A stretch of 5,734 nucleotides of DNA from Coriobacteriales bacterium. Lineage in GTDB: Bacteria; Actinomycetota; Coriobacteriia; Coriobacteriales; UBA8131. Positions within the stretch are counted from its first letter, which is position 1. Every line of letters begins with the position of its first letter. A program made the translations under genes and the position numbers. The DNA lies in the NCBI GenBank assembly GCA_031290695.1, contig JAITNB010000043.1:1-5734 (forward strand), written 5' to 3'. The notes beneath the pieces are model-generated. The model was not told the DNA's origin. It worked only from the letters and a program-made list of their open reading frames with translations, and made no database searches. Below, in pieces: positions 1 to 5,480 of this stretch.

Positions 1-204
1 TGAGACGGGATAGACGCACGAGGCGACGACGCTGCTCCGGTCACGGTCTGCGACCTCGACAACACACACACGGCAGCAGCCCTGCTCGGGCAGTCCCTCG
101 TGTGCGCACAACGTGGGGACAAAGATGCCATTGCGCCGCGCGATGTTGACCAGGTACTCGCCTTGCTCGCACACGCAGGCCTTACCGTCGATGGTTATGT
201 TCAT
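1..204 (-). CDS. NuoG/HndD-type [2Fe-2S] domain protein, N-terminal 68 codons only (partial, runs off left edge)
   Basis: The visible 68 residues are a complete plant-type [2Fe-2S] ferredoxin domain like that opening NuoG, the [FeFe]-hydrogenase subunits HndD/HydA and the formate dehydrogenase FdhA. Cluster cysteines are C33, C44, C47 and C63, in the context FVPTLCAHEGLPEQGCCRVC followed by VVEV and VASCVYPV, which matches the family closely. The ATG overlaps the stop of the NuoF-like gene in an ATGA, and AGAGGG lies 7 bases ahead of it, so the start is well supported. Being last in the operon after NuoE- and NuoF-like subunits, it probably completes a flavoprotein module. The rest of the protein is outside the window. 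It could be a short NuoG-like electron-transfer subunit, an [FeFe] hydrogenase or a molybdopterin formate dehydrogenase. The H-cluster or pterin domain that would decide is not visible, so no gene symbol is given. Confidence 0.87.
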   Translation of the reverse strand, partial: MNITIDGKACVCEQGEYLVNIARRNGIFVPTLCAHEGLPEQGCCRVCVVEVADRDRSSVVASCVYPVS

Positions 205-2081
205 GCCGGCACCCTCTTCCTGGTCATCACGGCATCGAACCTGCAGGCCTCGCGGCAGCTGCCACAGGCGATGCAGCCGGTGGGGGCTATGGCGTACGGC
301 TCGTCCTTGCTCCCGTCGATGATGCCCACGGGACACGCCTTTTTGCACACGCCGCAGCGCTTGCACGCCTCAGCGTCGATGGAAAACGCCGTGAGCGCCG
401 GGCACACCCCGGCCGTGCAGGTCTTGTCCACAATATGTGCTTCGTATTCGTCGCGAAAGAACCGCAGCGTCGTAAGCACCGGGTTGGGTGCCGAGGTTCC
501 CAGCGCGCACAACGCACTGCCTTGCATCATCTCGCCTATGCTTTGGAGAAGTTCGAGGTCGCCTTCCTGCCCGCGTCCCTCGGTGATGTTGGTGAGGATG
601 CGCAGGATGTGGCGCAGGCCCTCGCGGCAGGGGGTGCATTTGCCGCAGCTCTCCTCGGCGAGGAAGTTCACGTAGTAGCGGGCGACCTCGACCATGCAGT
701 CGTGGTCGTCCATGACTATCATGCCGCCGCTGCCCATCATGGCACCCTGTGCGGTGAGGGTGTCAAAGTCGACCGGCAGGTCGAGCAGCTCCTCGGGGAT
801 GCAGCCGCCGCTGGGGCCGCCGGTCTGCACGGCTTTGAAGGGGCGGTCGTCCTTGATGCCGCCGCCGATGTCAAAGATGAGGTGGCGCAGGGTGGCGCCC
901 ATGGGAACCTCCACCAGGCCGGTGCGTTTAACCTTGCCCACCAGCGAGAACACCTTGCCGCCACTGCTTTTCTCGGTTCCCACGGCGGCAAAGGCCGCAC
1001 CGCCGTGGGTGATAATCCAGGGGATGTTGGCGTACGTCTCGACATTGTTGAGCACGGTGGGGCAATCCCACAGGCCGCGCTGCACCGAGCGGATGTATTT
1101 GGCGCGTGGCTCGCCCACACGGCCCTCGATGGACGCCATGAGGGCGGTCGACTCGCCGCAGACGAAGGCACCGCCACCGCGCACGACCTCAAGGTGCAGC
1201 TTCCTGTTGCTGCCCATCATCGTGGCGCCCAGTATGCCTTCTTGCTCGGCCGTTTTAATGGCGGCAGTGATGTTTTGCACGGCCAGGCCGTACTCGTCAC
1301 GGATGTAGAGAAAGCCCTGCTCGGCACCAACCGCAACCGCCGCGATTGCGAGGCCCTCAAGGATGCAATGCGGGTCGCCTTCGAGCAACGAGCGGTCCAT
1401 GAAGGCACCGGGGTCGCCCTCGTCGCCGTTGCAGACCACGTAGGTGGGGGTGACGTGGTAGCCGGCCGCGGTGCGCCACTTGCGTCCGGTGGGAAACCCG
1501 GCGCCGCCGCGGCCACGCAGGCCCGATGCCTCGACCTCGTCGATAATGGCATCTGGCTCCATCGCGAGGGCCTTCCTGAGTGCCTCATAGCCGCCGTGGA
1601 GGAGGTAGTCGTCGAGGCTTGTGGGGTCTATGATGCCGATGTTGCGCAGGGCGATTCGCAGTTGGGGGGCATAGAAGGGATTGTCGCCCTGGCTGAGGAC
1701 GGGATTGCCCTCCCCATCCTTGTAGAGTAGGCGGGTGACGGGCTCCCCGCCCAGGCTCGCTAGTATCTGCGGGGCGTTTTGGGGCCTGACCCGGTAGTAC
1801 GAGATGTCGTCGGGCATGACTTTGACGATGGGCCCGTTATCGCAGAAGCCGTTGCAGCCGGTGCGCTTGACGTTGGTTTTGACGGCTATGTTGAGGCCGG
1901 CTGCGGCGATATGTGCGCAAAGCTCGTCGGCCACGGCAGCGGCGTTGGTTGCCAGGCAGCCGGTGCCGCAGCAGACCAGCAGGGTGCGCTCCTGGGTGGG
2001 GGCAGCGGCGGCGGCGGTGGAGGTGGCGGGGGAGGTGCTGGTGGCGTGCGCACCGGTACCCGCCCGCGCATTGGCGCTCAT
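201..2081 (-). CDS. NuoF/HndC-like NAD(P)H- and FMN-binding flavoprotein subunit with N- and C-terminal Fe-S domains
   Basis: This 626-residue protein is the NAD(P)(H) entry or exit subunit of a soluble complex. Domains in order: a low-complexity Ala/Ser/Thr tail (1-31); a thioredoxin-like [2Fe-2S] domain with C37, C42, C76 and C80 (C-x4-C, C-x3-C); the Complex I 51-kDa FMN/NAD core with GLRGRGGAGFPTGRKW (187-202), CNGDEGDPGAFMDR (217-230) and GGGAFVCGESTALMASIEG (302-320); an SLBB-type segment (roughly 375-440); the [4Fe-4S] site ESCGKCTPCREG (C479, C482, C485, with C525); and a C-terminal 2x[4Fe-4S] ferredoxin domain (C573, C576, C579, C583; C603, C606, C609, C613). This architecture and length match HndC/HydB of bifurcating hydrogenases rather than the shorter NuoF of respiratory Complex I. 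GGAGG lies 7 bases before the ATG, inside the end of the preceding gene. Oddities are the tail and a changed stretch at 325-339 where NuoF has KPPFPA. In this operon it most likely passes AOR-derived electrons to NAD(P)+; bifurcation with ferredoxin is inferred. Confidence 0.96.
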   Translation of the reverse strand: MSANARAGTGAHATSTSPATSTAAAAAPTQERTLLVCCGTGCLATNAAAVADELCAHIAAAGLNIAVKTNVKRTGCNGFCDNGPIVKVMPDDISYYRVRPQNAPQILASLGGEPVTRLLYKDGEGNPVLSQGDNPFYAPQLRIALRNIGIIDPTSLDDYLLHGGYEALRKALAMEPDAIIDEVEASGLRGRGGAGFPTGRKWRTAAGYHVTPTYVVCNGDEGDPGAFMDRSLLEGDPHCILEGLAIAAVAVGAEQGFLYIRDEYGLAVQNITAAIKTAEQEGILGATMMGSNRKLHLEVVRGGGAFVCGESTALMASIEGRVGEPRAKYIRSVQRGLWDCPTVLNNVETYANIPWIITHGGAAFAAVGTEKSSGGKVFSLVGKVKRTGLVEVPMGATLRHLIFDIGGGIKDDRPFKAVQTGGPSGGCIPEELLDLPVDFDTLTAQGAMMGSGGMIVMDDHDCMVEVARYYVNFLAEESCGKCTPCREGLRHILRILTNITEGRGQEGDLELLQSIGEMMQGSALCALGTSAPNPVLTTLRFFRDEYEAHIVDKTCTAGVCPALTAFSIDAEACKRCGVCKKACPVGIIDGSKDEPYAIAPTGCIACGSCREACRFDAVMTRKRVPA

Positions 2082-2584
2082 GCCAACACCTCCGCTTCGC
2101 GGTACTCGTCGATGATCTGTGGGAGACGCTCCATCGTGACCTTGCCGTAATACTTCCCGTCTATGACAACAACGGGGGCTAGGGCGCAGGAACCCACGCA
2201 GTTCACCTGCTCAAGCGAGAACAGGCCATCTGCGGTGCGCTCACCGGGGCCGATGCCGAGGATGTTCTTGATACCGCTTGCCAGTGTGGAGGCCCCGCGC
2301 ATATGACAGGCGGTGCCGTCGCATATCTTGATGACGTGCGTGCCTTTGGGCGTGAGGCTCAGCGCCTTGTAGAAGGTCGCCAGTGCGTAGAGTTGTGCCA
2401 CCGGCGTGCCTATGTGATCGCTTATCACCTCCAAGGCACCCGGCGGTATATAGTTAAACTCATGTTGCAGATCCTGCAATATCGCCAACGCAAAGCGCTT
2501 CTCAGCAGCGTAACGCCACGTGATGCCCTCGATCTCCTTGACGTGCGGGGTGTCTTGCATAGGCACAACCTTTCCTGCTTTCAC
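2078..2584 (-). CDS. NuoE/HndA-like thioredoxin-fold [2Fe-2S] subunit
   Basis: A 168-residue protein of the Complex I 24-kDa family, normal length for HndA/NuoE. An N-terminal helical region (about 15-75, including FNYIPPGALEVI and LYALATFYKAL) precedes the thioredoxin-like domain. The [2Fe-2S] cysteines are C88 and C93 (CDGTAC, C-x4-C) and C129 and C133 (CVGSC, C-x3-C). In known complexes this subunit docks on the NuoF-like subunit and carries a cluster close to FMN. The GTG start is preferred because a full AGGAGG sits 6 bases upstream, embedded in the last codons of the MoaD-like gene, only 2 bases away. An in-frame ATG at 2560-2558 (residue 9), preceded by AGGAAAGG, is a reasonable alternative. 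The stop overlaps the next start as ATGA, so coupled synthesis with the NuoF-like partner is expected. Confidence 0.95.
   Translation of the reverse strand: MKAGKVVPMQDTPHVKEIEGITWRYAAEKRFALAILQDLQHEFNYIPPGALEVISDHIGTPVAQLYALATFYKALSLTPKGTHVIKICDGTACHMRGASTLASGIKNILGIGPGERTADGLFSLEQVNCVGSCALAPVVVIDGKYYGKVTMERLPQIIDEYREAEVLA
2089..2093 (-). promoter_or_regulatory. Ribosome-binding site of the NuoF-like gene
   Basis: GGAGG lies 7 bases before the ATG at 2081, within the last codons of the NuoE-like gene. It fixes this start, so the low-complexity N-terminal tail is likely part of the real protein. Confidence 0.75.
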
Positions 2585-2586
2585 GA

Positions 2587-2868
2587 TTACCCTCCTGCCA
2601 CAAGGGGAAACACCGCTACCACATCGTTCTCGGCAAGGGGCGCGTCGAGCATGCCCAGATGGGCTATATGGCGGCCGTTGATGAGGATGATGGCATCGGG
2701 GCCCAGTTGGGTGCCGTCGGGGGAGAGGAGCTTCTCGCGCACTGCGCTACCATAGTCGCTAGATAGCATCAAAAGCAAGTCACCCACAGAGGCGGGTGCC
2801 AAAACCTCACGTTCCCTGCACCCTGCCATCTGTCGGTAGTACGCGAAGAACTTCACTTTCATGGACAT
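2587..2868 (-). CDS. MoaD/ThiS-family ubiquitin-like sulfur carrier
   Basis: A 93-residue beta-grasp protein ending in the Gly-Gly tail (LVAGG) that is adenylated and thiocarboxylated in MoaD and ThiS. Family hallmarks are the opening strand VKFFAYYRQMAG, the central ILINGRHIAHLG (about 61-72) and the ending LAENDVVAVFPLVAGG. MoaD hands sulfur to MoaE to form the dithiolene of molybdopterin, the ligand of Mo or W. Placement directly after the AOR catalytic gene, which needs a bis-pterin cofactor, supports a dedicated or extra copy for cofactor synthesis. No MoaE or activating MoeB is in the window. The start could be residue 1 (2868) or Met3 (2862-2860); only a weak GAGAG is visible and its spacing suits Met3 better. 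The last codons double as the ribosome-binding site of the next gene. Confidence 0.92.
   Translation of the reverse strand: MSMKVKFFAYYRQMAGCREREVLAPASVGDLLLMLSSDYGSAVREKLLSPDGTQLGPDAIILINGRHIAHLGMLDAPLAENDVVAVFPLVAGG
2591..2596 (-). promoter_or_regulatory. Ribosome-binding site deciding the NuoE-like GTG start
   Basis: A full AGGAGG lies 6 bases before the GTG at 2584 and overlaps the codons for the Gly-Gly end of the MoaD-like protein. It favours GTG over the ATG eight codons later. Confidence 0.7.
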
Positions 2869-2872
2869 ACTC

Positions 2873-2897
2873 TCACGGTTGCATGGTTCACAGTTGC
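2873..2897 (-). repeat. Direct repeat in the AOR-moaD spacer
   Basis: GCAACTGTGA (2897-2888) and GCAACCGTGA (2882-2873) match at nine of ten positions with a 15-base period. They fill most of the 30-base gap between the AOR stop and the MoaD-like start. The second copy runs into the weak GAGAG ahead of the start. Function is unknown and chance is possible. Confidence 0.4.
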
Positions 2898-2898
2898 G

Positions 2899-4698
2899 CT
2901 ACAGGCTCAGGGCCTCTTGCTTCTCGGGGGTGGGGATACCGTCTGCATCCCATCCGCGTTCAGCATAATACTCCTCAAGCAAGTCGTCTAACTCACACAC
3001 CTTGCCCGCCGCGGGCCCACTGGGGAGCGCCTCGCGCAGCAGACGGGGCGGCAACGTGTCCTTCTCCACACCTGCAGCGATGTTGTACTGCTTCTCAAGG
3101 TTCCAGATGCGCTCGCCTTTGAGCAGTATCTCCTCGTCGGTTTCGTTGCTGCCCACAGCGGCACGGTACTGGGCCGCTATCTCGGGCAGGCCGTTGGCAA
3201 AGGTGATGAACAGGCACATGCCCGAGCTGTCCACAAGGGCGGTGAGATCTTGAAAGAGCTTGCAGAGCGCGCCTTTGCCCTTGGTGACCAGCGGGTCGGT
3301 TTTGAGAGGCACACCCAGTATCTCGGGGGAGGTGAGGTAGCCGCGCACATGGCAGCCGCCGCGGTTGGAGGTGGCGTACTCCAGCCCCATGCCCTGGATG
3401 GCGCGACCGTCATAGGCGGGCATCTCCTGCTTCTTAACCGACATCGAGAGCTCGGGATGCCCGTACATCTCGCCCAGGCGGTAGGAGCCCAGGGCCAACT
3501 TCGCGCCAAAGCCCTCGACCTTGCAGGCAAGCTCGGTGAGCTGCACAACGGCAGCGGCATCGCCCCATTGCAGCTTGAGGCCCACTTCCTCCTCAGACAG
3601 CGCGCCAATGTCAACCAGCTCCATCGCACAGGCAATGGTCGAGCCCATCGTAATGGGGTCGAGCCCGTACTCGTTGCACAAAAAGTTTGCTTTGCAGATA
3701 GCCGCGAGGTCGTCCACGCCCGTCGCCGCCCCAAACGACCATCCTGCCTCGTACTCGGGGCCTTCTCCAAAGGAGGCATAAGGGCCCTCGGTCACGCGGG
3801 TTATGCGGCCACAGGCGATGGTACAGGCAAAGCAGGCCTTGTTCTTGACGAGGAAGGTGTCTGCCAACGTCTCGCCACTAAACTTATCCGCAGTCTCCAT
3901 GTAAGAGCCGTCGCGCCAGTTGTGCAGGGGGAGCGCGCCGCTCTCGTTGATGATGTTGACGAGTACCTCGGTGCCGTAGGCGGCCAGGCCACCGCCGGCA
4001 ACGGGGTCGGCGATGAGCATGTCGCGCGCGGCCTTTGCAGCCGCAAGGAACTCCTTGGGGCGCGCGACCGTGACCGAGCCAGTGCCGCGCACGGCGATGG
4101 CCTTGAGCTTCTTGCTGCCCATGACGGCACCCAGCCCGCCACGGCCGGCGGCGCGGTTCTTGTCGTTGTTGATACAGGCAAAGAGGCTCAGGCGCTCGCC
4201 GGCCTGCCCGATAGCCGATACCTTGAAGAGGTCGCCCAACTCCTCGTTGAGCTTGTCGGTCGTCTGATGGATGTTGAGGCCCCACAGGTCTGAGGCATCG
4301 CGCAGCTCGACCTCGCTGTTGTGGATGTAGAGGTAGACGGGCTTCTCGCTCACGTCCTCGAAGATGATGCCGTCGTAGCCGGCGTATTTGAGCTCGGGCC
4401 CAAACCAGCCGCCTGAGTTGGCCGCGCCAATGGTGCCGGTGAGGGGTGCCTTGGCAACGACCTCAAAGCGCCCGCCGCACGCTGCCACGGTGCCAGTAAG
4501 CGGGCCGGTCATGTAGATGAGCTTGTTCGCGGGGCTGAGTGCGTCGATGGTGGGGTCGCACTCGTCGATGTAATACTTGGTACCCAGGCCGCGCGCGCCT
4601 ACGTAGTCGTTGGCAAACCGGGCGTTAAGCGGCTCGGTGGTTATCGCGCCGGTCTTGAGGTTAACGCGCAGTATTGTCCCTATCCATCCGTTCATCAT
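2899..4698 (-). CDS. aor: Aldehyde:ferredoxin oxidoreductase (AOR) family tungsten/molybdenum catalytic subunit
   Basis: The 599-residue product is full length for the AOR family, whose members oxidise aldehydes to acids at a bis-pterin tungsten (sometimes molybdenum) site and pass electrons to ferredoxin. The N-terminal domain has GARGLGTKY (34-42), [20 protein letters not shown] (76-95) and [17 protein letters not shown] (185-201). The [4Fe-4S] ligands are C289, C292 and C296 ([10 protein letters not shown]) plus C495 in DSSGMC (490-495). The other pterin-binding loop is NEYGLD (342-347). E315 in GPEYEAG and H450 in [10 protein letters not shown] correspond, by offset from memory, to active-site Glu313 and His448 of Pyrococcus furiosus AOR. 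The ATG overlaps the ferredoxin-subunit stop (ATGA), with AGAGGA 6 bases ahead; an adjacent second ATG is an alternative start. Partnering with a four-cluster ferredoxin and NuoE/F-like subunits suggests an NAD-linked, perhaps bifurcating, enzyme complex in the cytoplasm. Substrate and metal cannot be told from sequence, and a BamB-like (benzoyl-CoA reductase) role is not excluded. Confidence 0.97.
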   Translation of the reverse strand: MMNGWIGTILRVNLKTGAITTEPLNARFANDYVGARGLGTKYYIDECDPTIDALSPANKLIYMTGPLTGTVAACGGRFEVVAKAPLTGTIGAANSGGWFGPELKYAGYDGIIFEDVSEKPVYLYIHNSEVELRDASDLWGLNIHQTTDKLNEELGDLFKVSAIGQAGERLSLFACINNDKNRAAGRGGLGAVMGSKKLKAIAVRGTGSVTVARPKEFLAAAKAARDMLIADPVAGGGLAAYGTEVLVNIINESGALPLHNWRDGSYMETADKFSGETLADTFLVKNKACFACTIACGRITRVTEGPYASFGEGPEYEAGWSFGAATGVDDLAAICKANFLCNEYGLDPITMGSTIACAMELVDIGALSEEEVGLKLQWGDAAAVVQLTELACKVEGFGAKLALGSYRLGEMYGHPELSMSVKKQEMPAYDGRAIQGMGLEYATSNRGGCHVRGYLTSPEILGVPLKTDPLVTKGKGALCKLFQDLTALVDSSGMCLFITFANGLPEIAAQYRAAVGSNETDEEILLKGERIWNLEKQYNIAAGVEKDTLPPRLLREALPSGPAAGKVCELDDLLEEYYAERGWDADGIPTPEKQEALSL

Positions 4699-5171
4699 GC
4701 CACTTCCTCTCCCAGTATGACCCTAAACCCCTCGGCGACCGCCTTCTTGCGGTCAAGGTCATCGGCGGGATCGACAAACTGGATCGCCCCTGGCGGACAA
4801 AACCGGGCGCATTGCGGGTCGCCGCCGCACAGGTCGCATTTGAATACCTTGTGCGTGAGGGGCGAGTAGCTCACGTTGCCCATAGGACAGGCCTGCACAC
4901 AGAGCTTGCAGACGATGCACTTGTTGTAATCAATGGCCATCTCGCCGGCCTCGGTGCGCTTGATGGCATGCACGGGGCACACCTTCGCACACGATGCCTC
5001 GTCGCATTGCAGACACATTACCGGCACGGTCACAACATCCTCCGCATAGTCAAAGACCGTGACGGCCGAGAGCGTGGGGTTAAACACCCCGTTGTGCTCA
5101 AAAGAGCAGATCAACTCACACGTGCGGCAGTCCACACACTTCTCCGGCTTCAACACCAATTGTTTTGTCAT
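4695..5171 (-). CDS. Four-cluster [4Fe-4S] ferredoxin-like electron-transfer subunit of the AOR complex
   Basis: The 158-residue protein has exactly sixteen cysteines in four groups: C12/15/18/22, C53/56/61/65, C85/88/91/95 and C112/115/121/125, enough for four [4Fe-4S] clusters. Most groups are C-x2-C-x2/4-C-x3-C and the typical CP follows in three places (CPVHAI, CPMGNV, CPPGAI). It has no signal peptide or membrane segment. The organisation is that of HycB/DmsB-type polyferredoxin subunits and of the small subunit encoded beside bacterial AOR genes (AorA or WorS type). It would wire the AOR iron-sulfur cluster to the NuoE/F-like module. It is the first gene of the operon and its stop overlaps the AOR start as ATGA. 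The ATG is fixed by an in-frame TGA two codons upstream, yet it lacks a good ribosome-binding site of its own. Instead a short upstream frame with AGGAGG ends on top of it. Confidence 0.95.
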   Translation of the reverse strand: MTKQLVLKPEKCVDCRTCELICSFEHNGVFNPTLSAVTVFDYAEDVVTVPVMCLQCDEASCAKVCPVHAIKRTEAGEMAIDYNKCIVCKLCVQACPMGNVSYSPLTHKVFKCDLCGGDPQCARFCPPGAIQFVDPADDLDRKKAVAEGFRVILGEEVA

Positions 5172-5188
5172 GGCTCATTCGCGCACAC
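5168..5188 (-). other. Possible 6-codon leader frame coupled to the ferredoxin-subunit start
   Basis: GTG TGC GCG AAT GAG CCA TGA ends in an ATGA that overlaps the ferredoxin-subunit start. An AGGAGG (5204-5199) lies 10 bases before the GTG, while the ferredoxin ATG has nothing better than GAG 3 bases ahead. Ribosomes loading at AGGAGG could reach the ATG by termination-reinitiation. Translation of so short a frame is inferred only from position. The same AGGAGG could simply be an unusually distant binding site. Confidence 0.35.
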
Positions 5189-5284
5189 CAGTACGCGTCC
5201 TCCTCTCGCTCTAAAGGCCCAAGGAACATCATGTGCTCATGGTAGGCCCTACGGGGGGTGCTAGTCATGGTGACGGCGGCTATT

Positions 5285-5290
5285 AGTATA
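5285..5290 (-). promoter_or_regulatory. Candidate -10 element of the AOR operon promoter
   Basis: On the minus strand TATACT matches the TATAAT consensus at five of six bases. It would start transcription near 5278, giving a leader of about 107 bases before the ferredoxin-subunit ATG. No recognisable -35 lies 16-18 bases upstream (that stretch reads ACATAA). The four phased repeats cover that position, which suggests a regulator-dependent promoter. Confidence 0.4.
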
Positions 5291-5328
5291 CGTTAAACTA
5301 CGTTTAGTTATGTTTCATCATGTTTTGT
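5289..5328. repeat. Four helically phased 10-bp direct repeats, candidate operator
   Basis: Four adjacent 10-bp units share the minus-strand ending AACRTA: they end AACATG, AACATA, AACGTA and AACGTA at 5319, 5309, 5299 and 5289. The last unit overlaps the candidate -10 by two bases. Repeats at one helical turn are typical of tandem binding by response regulators or other activators. A perfect 13-bp dyad, TAAAC TAC GTTTA (5294-5306), sits within units 3 and 4 and may be an alternative or additional site. Confidence 0.5.
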
Positions 5329-5342
5329 ACAAGTATGTTGGA

Positions 5343-5372
5343 GGCTGACAGGGGAAACGGCCTCTGTCAACC
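5343..5372. repeat. Inverted repeat able to form a hairpin
   Basis: TGACAGGGG (5346-5354) and CCTCTGTCA (5361-5369) pair over nine positions with one G-T wobble around a 6-base loop; GG and CC outside can extend the stem past one mismatch. No run of T follows on either strand, so it is not a typical intrinsic terminator. It lies between the two candidate divergent promoters, so an operator role is as likely as an RNA structure. Confidence 0.45.
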
Positions 5373-5380
5373 CCGGTGCT

Positions 5381-5394
5381 CTCTATGAGTAGAG
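5381..5394. repeat. Short perfect inverted repeat next to the larger hairpin
   Basis: CTCTA and TAGAG flank the 4-base loop TGAG. Allowing G-T wobbles, pairing could extend out to 5375 and 5400. Only the 5-bp core is exact, so this is a weak call, noted because it directly follows the stronger inverted repeat. Confidence 0.3.
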
Positions 5395-5439
5395 GGTATT
5401 CACCACACCGCAATACACTCCCCATTAGCAAGGCATTGT

Positions 5440-5448
5440 TGGTATAAT
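5440..5448 (+). promoter_or_regulatory. Extended -10 promoter for the hicB-like gene
   Basis: TGGTATAAT is a perfect TATAAT with the extended TGn element. No -35 match is seen at 16-18 bases upstream, which extended -10 promoters tolerate. The predicted start near 5455 leaves about 26 bases before the GTG start at 5481. Confidence 0.55.
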
Positions 5449-5480
5449 TGTAAATGTTATTGGGCCGTGACGCATGAAAA

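Larger units (their letters stand above)
5172..5480. promoter_or_regulatory. Divergent intergenic region between the AOR operon and the hicB-like gene
   Basis: This 309-base stretch has no convincing protein gene. From right to left it holds an extended -10 promoter for the rightward gene, two stem-forming dyads (5343-5372 and 5375-5400), the phased repeats with the operon -10, and a leader of about 107 bases. The leader contains an 11-bp perfect dyad GTAGG C CCTAC (5242-5252) and the small frame before the ferredoxin-subunit start. The part from 5281 to 5340 is markedly AT-rich compared with the genes. Confidence 0.6.

Noticed and set aside
435..1730. Long open plus-strand frame of 431 codons opposite the NuoF-like gene
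   Set aside because: It is the antisense of a GC-rich gene with clear family motifs on the other strand; its translation is rich in Ala, Gly, His and Val with no recognisable domain.
201..2584. Respiratory Complex I (nuoE-nuoF-nuoG) fragment
   Set aside because: The NuoF-like protein carries N-terminal [2Fe-2S] and C-terminal 2x[4Fe-4S] domains absent from Complex I NuoF, and the neighbours are AOR and moaD genes rather than nuo genes.
3250..4293. Long open plus-strand frame of 347 codons opposite the AOR gene
   Set aside because: It mirrors AOR codons with full catalytic and Fe-S motifs on the minus strand, and shows no domain or start signal.
5116..5268. A 50-codon minus-strand frame beginning ATG ACT AGC in the operon leader and overlapping the start of the ferredoxin-subunit gene
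   Set aside because: It has no ribosome-binding site, resembles no family I know, and its second half only reads the ferredoxin gene out of frame. It would also compete with the 6-codon leader frame.
5172..5278. Molybdenum/tungsten cofactor riboswitch in the operon leader
   Set aside because: Leader length and context would suit one, but I could not find the conserved stems and core of the Moco motif. A covariance-model search with the Moco RNA family would settle it.
5365..5370. TTGACA on the minus strand as a -35 element
   Set aside because: The sequence is a perfect -35, but 16-18 bases downstream there is no -10-like sequence (CAGCCT).
5343..5372. Intrinsic terminator
   Set aside because: The stem is adequate but neither strand has the following T-run, and the flanking genes are divergent, so no transcript needs to end here.
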